From an uncultured Litoreibacter sp. (GTDB lineage Bacteria > Pseudomonadota > Alphaproteobacteria > Rhodobacterales > Rhodobacteraceae): 10,528 bases of DNA. The position numbers and the translations under genes were made by a program. Positions 6,441 to 10,528 of the stretch are shown here, one piece after another. Where the stretch lies: assembly GCA_937928335.1 (NCBI GenBank), contig CALFWN010000209.1:1-10528 (forward strand). The letters are read 5' to 3'. Numbering within the stretch: position 1 is the first letter of the stretch; every line of letters begins with the position of its first letter. The notes below the pieces were generated by a model, which saw nothing but the letters and a program-made list of their open reading frames with translations, was not told the origin of the DNA and made no database searches.

Positions 6441-7316
6441 ATGGAGATCAAAACCGTAGGTATTGTTGGGGCCGGGCAGATGGGCAACGGCATCGCGCAT
6501 GTCTTTGCGCTGGCGGGCTATGACGTGAAGATGTCCGACATTTCGCAGGACGCGCTGAATGACGCTTTGGCTAAAATTGACGGCAATCTGGGCCGTCAGG
6601 TGGCCCGCGACAAGATCACCGAGGAGGATAAACACGCCACGCTCGCCCGCATCTCCACCACCATGTCCCTGCCCGAGATCGGGCCTTCCGATCTGATCAT
6701 CGAGGCCGCGACCGAGCGCGAAACCATCAAGAACGCCATTTTTGAGGATCTGCTGCCGCATCTGAAGCCCCACACGATCCTGACCTCGAACACCTCGTCA
6801 ATCTCGATCACCCGGCTGGCCTCGCGCACTGACCGGCCCGAAAAATTCATGGGTTTCCACTTCATGAACCCGGTGCCGATCATGCAGCTGGTCGAGCTGA
6901 TCCGCGGCATCGCCACGGACGAGCCCACCTATAAGACGCTGCATGAGGTTGTGCAGAAACTGGGCAAAACCTCAGCCACCGCCGAGGATTTCCCCGCCTT
7001 CATCGTCAACCGCATCCTGATGCCGATGATCAACGAGGCGGTCTACACGCTCTATGAAGGCGTGGGTTCCGTCTCCTCCATCGACAGCGCGATGAAGCTG
7101 GGCACAAACCACCCGATGGGCCCGCTGGAGCTGGCTGATTTCATCGGGCTCGATACCTGCCTGGCAATCATGAATGTGCTGCATGACGGGCTGGCCGACA
7201 CTAAATACCGCCCCTGCCCGCTGCTCACAAAATACGTGGAGGCCGGCTGGCTGGGCCGCAAATCCCAACGCGGCTTCTACGACTACCGCGTCGACCCGCC
7301 AAAGCCGACGCGCTGA
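6441..7316 (+). CDS. 3-hydroxybutyryl-CoA dehydrogenase
   Basis: This 291-residue NAD(P)-dependent enzyme interconverts (S)-3-hydroxyacyl-CoA and 3-oxoacyl-CoA in short-chain beta-oxidation or butyrate/PHB-linked metabolism. The N-terminal Rossmann domain has GAGQMG at residues 10-15 and an acidic D33 after the second strand, favouring NAD(H). The catalytic residues align with the clostridial enzyme two positions later: S119, H140 in G-F-H-F-M-N-P, E152 and N190 in F-I-V-N-R. The C-terminal helical domain contains N-H-P-M-G-P-L-E-L-A-D-F-I-G-L-D. ATG 6441 is chosen because M-E-I-K-T-V-G-I-V-G-A-G is the normal family N terminus and AAAGG lies eight bases upstream. The frame is open back to 6369 with another ATG at 6420, but these would add unrelated residues. 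It lies downstream of etfBA, the electron acceptor system for the preceding beta-oxidation step. It may be called hbd or paaH in databases. Confidence 0.95.
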   Translation: MEIKTVGIVGAGQMGNGIAHVFALAGYDVKMSDISQDALNDALAKIDGNLGRQVARDKITEEDKHATLARISTTMSLPEIGPSDLIIEAATERETIKNAIFEDLLPHLKPHTILTSNTSSISITRLASRTDRPEKFMGFHFMNPVPIMQLVELIRGIATDEPTYKTLHEVVQKLGKTSATAEDFPAFIVNRILMPMINEAVYTLYEGVGSVSSIDSAMKLGTNHPMGPLELADFIGLDTCLAIMNVLHDGLADTKYRPCPLLTKYVEAGWLGRKSQRGFYDYRVDPPKPTR

Positions 7317-7524
7317 CCCCTCTCCGCCTGAACGCGCCCCCCCGTAATAGCCCCTTCAGCCCATCATTGCTTCAGAAATACCTCGGGGGTTTGGGGGCAG
7401 CGCCCCCATTAAGGAGCATGGGTTTGGGGGCAGAGCCCCCATCCGTGGCGAAGCCACAAAGTAAAGGCCGGGGGTTTGGGGGCAGCGCCCCCAACATCGC
7501 CGCGCCGGCAGGCGTGGCACCAGA
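7317..7524. other. Convergent intergenic region with repeats, no gene
   Basis: This 208-base gap lies between two genes that converge. Its first half has no recognisable element. The second half holds three copies of a G-run plus GC palindrome and one small GTGGC/GCCAC hairpin, described separately. No convincing coding frame was found. Confidence 0.7.
7385..7492. repeat. Three copies of a GC-rich palindromic repeat, probable bidirectional terminator
   Basis: Each copy is a G-run, TTT, then a palindrome. The palindromes are GGGGGCAGCGCCCCC at 7393-7407, GGGGGCAGAGCCCCC at 7426-7440 and GGGGGCAGCGCCCCC at 7478-7492; each forms a 6-bp stem with a 3-base loop. A fourth hairpin, GTGGC-GAA-GCCAC, lies at 7445-7457. 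AAATACCTC precedes the first copy, a context I remember as frequent at gene ends in Rhodobacteraceae. Lying between convergent genes, the block could end transcription from both sides, although the T-runs expected of a textbook terminator are weak. Repeat status is seen directly; the terminator role is inference. Confidence 0.75.
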
Positions 7525-8421
7525 CTAGGTCTTTACCTGGGATTTCAACGCCAGCGTCTGCTCCCGCAGCCAGGCAACGAAGCCGCGCGGGTTGGCGGAC
7601 CAATGCTTGATATCCTCGGGGTCGAACGGCTCCCCCACAACGGGGGCTTGCGGCTTGTAAAGCGCGTGCCGGACCTCGTGGATCAACAGGCCCTGACGCA
7701 AGGTGGGCGAGATCTGGTTGGCGATCTGATAGGCCCGCGAATTGCGCCCCGGAAAGAAAATCGGCACCACCGTCGCGCCCGAGCGCTGGATCATCTTGGC
7801 CGTAAACGGGTTCCACTCTTTTTCCACCACCGGGCCAAACCAGGTCTCCGAGGTCGCCACAACGCCCGAGGGAAACAGCACGATCACGCCCCCCTCCTTC
7901 AGATGCTCCATCGATTTGCGCCGCATCTCAAGGTTCTGCTGCAACGCGTCCTCCTCATGCGGGAAGGGCACCGGGATCATGAACTGGTCAATCGCGTTCA
8001 CCCCGGTCAAAAGCGAGCGGGTCAGGATTTTGTAATCCGTGCGGATGCGGCCAATGGTTTCGGCCAGCACCATGCCATCAACCAGCCCATGCGGGTGGTT
8101 GGCCACCACGATGACCGGCCCGGTGGCGGGGATGCGGTTCAGCTGTTCCTGCGGGGTCTGCAGCTCGATGCCCATCACGTCCAGCGCGTCGCGCCAGAAG
8201 CCCTGGCCAAACTGCACGCCGCCCCGTTCGAATTTGCGGATCAGGTACAGCAGATGCAGCTTGCCGGTGAACAGCTCCATGATCTGGATGGTCAGCCGTT
8301 TGAACGGGTTGGTGAAGGTGTTGGCGTAAGACAGGTTGCGGCGGTCATAGGCCACATAGACCGGCTCCGGGCTGTCGCCCTGCTCGGTTTTGGTGGTCTC
8401 TGCGCTGTTGGACCCGTCCAT
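7525..8421 (-). CDS. Lysophospholipid acyltransferase family protein (PlsC-like)
   Basis: A 298-residue acyltransferase expected to transfer a fatty acyl chain to a lysophospholipid or related acceptor at the inner-membrane surface. The catalytic block is V-V-A-N-H-P-H-G-L-V-D-G around 105-116 (H109/H111, D115). It matches the N-H-P-x-G-x-x-D-G form of one LPLAT branch and not the strict N-H-x4-D of PlsC. The second block is F-P-S-G (183-186) in place of F-P-E-G, and V-V-P-I-F-F-P-G-R-N is near 218-227. A moderately hydrophobic stretch at 47-60 could be an amphipathic membrane anchor. The exact acceptor (phosphatidic acid, ornithine lipid or other) cannot be told. It starts 17 bases after the HPr gene on the same strand, so it is probably the last gene of that transcript, ending at the palindromic repeats. 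Confidence 0.85.
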   Translation of the reverse strand: MDGSNSAETTKTEQGDSPEPVYVAYDRRNLSYANTFTNPFKRLTIQIMELFTGKLHLLYLIRKFERGGVQFGQGFWRDALDVMGIELQTPQEQLNRIPATGPVIVVANHPHGLVDGMVLAETIGRIRTDYKILTRSLLTGVNAIDQFMIPVPFPHEEDALQQNLEMRRKSMEHLKEGGVIVLFPSGVVATSETWFGPVVEKEWNPFTAKMIQRSGATVVPIFFPGRNSRAYQIANQISPTLRQGLLIHEVRHALYKPQAPVVGEPFDPEDIKHWSANPRGFVAWLREQTLALKSQVKT

Positions 8422-8438
8422 CCCGCCCGGCCCGCCGC

Positions 8439-8708
8439 TCAGGCGTCTTCGCCGAACTTGTCGGCCACAAGGGCCTCAAGCGCGTCGGCAAGGGCGTCGG
8501 CCTGTGGCCCAGAGGTGGTCACGCGGACCGCGCTCCCACGCGCCGCGCCGAACATCAGCAATCCCATAATGCTGTCGCCGGATACATCCATACCGTCTTT
8601 GCTCACAATGGCCGTGGCGTCATACTCTTCAACGACTTCAACAAATCTGGCTGACGCCCGGGCGTGGAGCCCTTTCACGTTAATAATATTAAGGACCCGC
8701 TCAGCCAT
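8439..8708 (-). CDS. ptsH: Phosphocarrier protein HPr
   Basis: This 89-residue protein relays phosphate in the phosphotransferase system. H15 in G-L-H-A-R is the site phosphorylated by EI. S46 in G-D-S-I-M-G-L is the site phosphorylated by HPr kinase; both are present, so this is a dual-input HPr. The residue after H-A-R is Ala where most HPr proteins have Pro, a difference I associate with alphaproteobacteria. The ATG at 8708 gives the normal length and His15 numbering; the frame is open further upstream to 8804, but that would add an unrelated 32-residue extension inside the EIIA gene. It overlaps the EIIA stop by eight bases, indicating coupled translation. It probably acts in regulation rather than sugar uptake, since no permease genes are nearby. 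Confidence 0.95.
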   Translation of the reverse strand: MAERVLNIINVKGLHARASARFVEVVEEYDATAIVSKDGMDVSGDSIMGLLMFGAARGSAVRVTTSGPQADALADALEALVADKFGEDA

Positions 8709-9099
8709 CGGCGGCAAGCCCGTCAAAGCTATTGATATACTTTCGGCCCGCAACCATCGCAGAGTCAACGGCCTGTGGCACTTCAAGATGCCTCGATTTC
8801 GCAAGTTTGATCAGCATCGGCAGGTTGGCCCCGTAGAGAATCCGCCGGTTCTTGGCCTTGCAGGCCATCAGCGACAGGTTCGAGGGGGAGCCGCCGAACA
8901 TATCGGTCACCACCACAACGCCGCCGCCCTCGTCCACGTCATTGGCGGCCTGGCAAATCTCGGACTGCTTGCCAGAGCGGTCATGGTTTTCTTCAATGGT
9001 GATCGCGCGGATGCCGTGCTGGCGTCCAACCACATGTTCTATGGCGGAAAGATATTCTTTCGCCAGCCCGCCATGTGCAACAATTACAATACCTATCAC
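8701..9099 (-). CDS. PTS EIIA component, mannose/fructose family
   Basis: A 132-residue single-domain EIIA-Man protein that accepts phosphate from HPr on His9 in I-V-A-H-G-G-L-A. V-V-V-V-T-D-M-F-G-G-S-P-S-N, typical of the family, lies in the middle. The start is taken as GTG 9099: it puts the active His at its usual position, V-I-G-I-V-I-V-A-H, and a GGGGA lies about nine bases upstream. The frame stays open to 9183 but those residues do not look like the family. Stand-alone EIIA-Man proteins without IIB, IIC or IID are typical of alphaproteobacterial regulatory PTS clusters with hprK and ptsH. Possible targets such as the ChvG/ChvI region or carbon-storage control are not shown here. Confidence 0.92.
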   Translation of the reverse strand: MIGIVIVAHGGLAKEYLSAIEHVVGRQHGIRAITIEENHDRSGKQSEICQAANDVDEGGGVVVVTDMFGGSPSNLSLMACKAKNRRILYGANLPMLIKLAKSRHLEVPQAVDSAMVAGRKYINSFDGLAADG

Positions 9100-9207
9100 T
9101 CGGATTGGTCCCCGTACTGGTCGCCTATAGACCCCGTTTCTATACCGTCTTCCCGTTGCAATATGTGGCCCGGATGTCTCCACGCGGCCGACATATGCGT
9201 AACCTGG
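9100..9207 (-). promoter_or_regulatory. rapZ-EIIA gap with an inverted repeat
   Basis: These 108 bases interrupt an otherwise tightly packed gene cluster. ATATGTGGCC (9161-9170) and GGCCGACATAT (9186-9196) form a 10-bp inverted repeat with one bulged base and a 15-base loop. On the minus strand it lies just after the rapZ stop. No T-run follows, so it is not an ordinary terminator. It might be a processing site, mRNA-stability hairpin or operator, and an internal promoter could sit in this gap. Function is inference. Confidence 0.35.
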
Positions 9208-10107
9208 TCACAAAGCGCCGCGCATCCCCACGCGCGCACGCTCCATTTCTCGATGTCTTATTGACACCTCCCAACCCTTGTTTGCAAGGGTTTCGCCCAA
9301 TTGTTCCGTAACGGAAACAGAGCGATGTCGCCCGCCGGTGCATCCCAGGGCAATCGCCAGATGGGTTTTTCCCTCTTCGCGAAACGCTGGCAGCAGAAAG
9401 GCGCAATTGTCCACCAATCGCGCCATAAACTCCGCATGTCGCGGGTCGGCCTGCACGAAAGCCGCCACCTCCGGGTCCTGGCCGGTCTTGGCCCGCAGGT
9501 CTTCCTGCCAATGCGGGTTGTTGAGAAACCGGCAATCCCAGACAATATCGGCGCCGCGCGGCAGACCGCGCTTGTAGGAAAAGGATTCGAGCGTGATCGC
9601 CATCCGGCTCCCGTCCCCGCCCGCAAACCATTTCGACAGCTCGTCGCGCAACGCATGGGGCGACAGGCCCGAAGTGTCGATCAGCACATCGGCGCGCGAC
9701 CTCAGCGGCGCAAGCAGTGCGATCTCCTGCTCGATGCCTTGCTGGGGCGTCTGGGCGGGGGTCAAAGGATGCCTGCGCCGGGTCTCCGAATAGCGCCGGA
9801 TCAGCGTGTCCACATTGGCATCCACAAACAGCAGGCTGGCCTCAATGCCGGGATTGGCCTGCAAATGGTCCATCAGCCCGGAAACCCGCTCCGGCGAAAA
9901 GTCGCGGTTGCGGATATCAAGCCCAAGCGCCAGCGGGCGGGCATGTTGCGGCCCGTCAAGCAGGCGCGGCACCAGCGAGATCGGCAGGTTGTCGATCACC
10001 TCGAACCCCAAATCCTCCAGCACATTGATCGCCGTCGATCTGCCCGCCCCCGAGGGGCCGGTGATCAGGACAACCTGCTGGTCCGGGTCTGAGACAGACG
10101 CCGTCAT
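9208..10107 (-). CDS. rapZ: RNase adapter protein RapZ (YvcJ-type nucleotide-binding protein)
   Basis: This 299-residue P-loop protein has the usual length of the family. The Walker A motif GPSGAGRST is at residues 17-25 and a D-I-R-N block at 64-67 follows the second part of the nucleotide fold. The C-terminal domain carries F-S-Y-K-R-G-L-P (176-183), D-C-R-F-L-N-N-P-H-W (191-200) and the family hallmark G-C-T-G-G-R-H-R-S-V (255-264). In Escherichia coli RapZ guides RNase E to the small RNA GlmZ to control glucosamine-6-phosphate synthase; GlmZ is not known in alphaproteobacteria, so the target here is open. Its ATG overlaps the hprK stop (ATGA), and the next gene is EIIA, the standard order in the alphaproteobacterial PTS cluster. 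Confidence 0.94.
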   Translation of the reverse strand: MTASVSDPDQQVVLITGPSGAGRSTAINVLEDLGFEVIDNLPISLVPRLLDGPQHARPLALGLDIRNRDFSPERVSGLMDHLQANPGIEASLLFVDANVDTLIRRYSETRRRHPLTPAQTPQQGIEQEIALLAPLRSRADVLIDTSGLSPHALRDELSKWFAGGDGSRMAITLESFSYKRGLPRGADIVWDCRFLNNPHWQEDLRAKTGQDPEVAAFVQADPRHAEFMARLVDNCAFLLPAFREEGKTHLAIALGCTGGRHRSVSVTEQLGETLANKGWEVSIRHREMERARVGMRGAL

Positions 10108-10528
10108 TGCTGCGCTCCGTTTGCCATTCCATGTCTAAGGTAGAGCCAGATCGCGCCGGGAAAATGGGGCCCCGGCGCTTTGGCGATCACCTTTATATCA
10201 ACTCCCGCGATCACGCGGCTTTGCGCGGCAGGCAGACGCTCGGACGCGGCAAGGTCCAGATCCACGATCGCCCGCAGCGGGGCAGAGGCCCTCATCGGCG
10301 CGCCCAGCAAGCCAATGCCGCGCGCCTCGATCGCGGCGGGCAACCTGTCGGGTTTGCTCAGGACAAGCCCGCTGCCCTCCCGCCGGATCACCACTTGATC
10401 ATCTGCAATCAGCTCGGCCCCCAGCGCGATCAGCTGCACCGCCAGTGACGACTTGCCCGCCCCCGAGGCCCCGGTGATCAGCAGCCCTGCCCCCTCCACT
10501 GCAATCGCGGTGCCGTGGGTCAGGTGCG
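10104..10528 (-). CDS. hprK: HPr kinase/phosphorylase, short alphaproteobacterial form, partial
   Basis: The right window edge cuts off the N terminus. The frame stays open to the edge, and about 140 residues are visible. The first visible residues, H-L-T-H-G-T-A-I-A-V, match the start region of the catalytic domain. The Walker A motif G-A-S-G-A-G-K-S-S and A-D-D-Q-V-V after it are the kinase hallmarks. Alphaproteobacterial HprK proteins are about 140-150 residues and lack the N-terminal domain of the Gram-positive enzyme, so probably only a few residues are missing. The enzyme phosphorylates HPr at Ser46, which is conserved in the HPr encoded here. Its stop overlaps the rapZ start by four bases. 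The sensor kinase/regulator pair often found upstream of hprK would lie beyond the window. Confidence 0.92.
   Translation of the reverse strand, partial: HLTHGTAIAVEGAGLLITGASGAGKSSLAVQLIALGAELIADDQVVIRREGSGLVLSKPDRLPAAIEARGIGLLGAPMRASAPLRAIVDLDLAASERLPAAQSRVIAGVDIKVIAKAPGPHFPGAIWLYLRHGMANGAQQ

Noticed and set aside
9100..9183. Longer start for the EIIA protein
   Set aside because: The additional 28 Arg-rich residues precede the family's normal first strand; GTG 9099 fits the His9 position.
7603..9264. Plus-strand 553-residue open frame across the acyltransferase, HPr and EIIA genes
   Set aside because: It is the antisense shadow of three well-recognised minus-strand genes, and its translation is rich in His/Arg/Gln with no domain pattern.
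9301..10092. Plus-strand 263-residue open frame
   Set aside because: It is antisense to rapZ and has no recognisable motif.

Overview
The window joins two unrelated kinds of DNA. From base 1 to about 1115 it is AT-richer and holds one uninterrupted, non-bacterial-looking reading frame, open at the left edge. Its protein carries a C2H2 zinc finger, a C2HC zinc finger and a D-D-N-L-C-I-F-R motif. This architecture resembles the polymerase-associated proteins of Polinton/adintovirus-like elements and related viruses of marine invertebrates. From about 1165 to the right edge the DNA is GC-rich, compact and alphaproteobacterial, most like Rhodobacterales (Roseobacter/Paracoccus relatives). That assignment rests on the gene order, the short HprK, the RapZ/EIIA-Man/HPr cluster and the GGGGGCAGCGCCCCC intergenic palindromes. 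The join falls inside a bacterial SH3-domain gene, cutting off its N terminus. The simplest reading is a chimeric contig, such as a host/symbiont misassembly; a real insertion cannot be excluded from sequence alone.

Bacterial left half, plus strand: a truncated SH3-domain protein; a short-chain dehydrogenase; a 69-aa twin-transmembrane HIG1-like protein; a PduO-type cobalamin adenosyltransferase; an intergenic region with possible control elements; etfB and etfA, overlapping by one base and ending at a clear intrinsic terminator; then a block of 16-, 15- and 14-bp short tandem repeats. A lone minus-strand gene for a DUF6473-like protein follows. It diverges from a plus-strand 3-hydroxybutyryl-CoA dehydrogenase gene. 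EtfAB and the dehydrogenase fit one theme, acyl-CoA oxidation with electron delivery to the quinone pool. The adenosyltransferase supplies coenzyme B12, for example for methylmalonyl-CoA mutase.

Right half, minus strand: read from the right edge leftwards the order is hprK (cut by the edge), rapZ, a mannose-family EIIA, ptsH (HPr) and a lysophospholipid acyltransferase. Overlaps of 4 and 8 bases and a 17-base gap tie most of these genes together; a 108-base gap separates rapZ from EIIA. HPr keeps both His15 and Ser46, so it can receive phosphate from the PTS chain and from HprK. With no sugar permease alongside, this looks like the regulatory PTS of alphaproteobacteria. The acyltransferase and the 3-hydroxybutyryl-CoA dehydrogenase genes converge on about 200 bases that hold three copies of a G/C palindrome, probably a repeat family also acting as a bidirectional terminator.

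I saw no tRNA, rRNA, CRISPR array or insertion sequence. The most unusual part is the first 1.1 kb and its junction. The rest is ordinary Rhodobacterales core genome with a few small repeat and dyad features worth checking.
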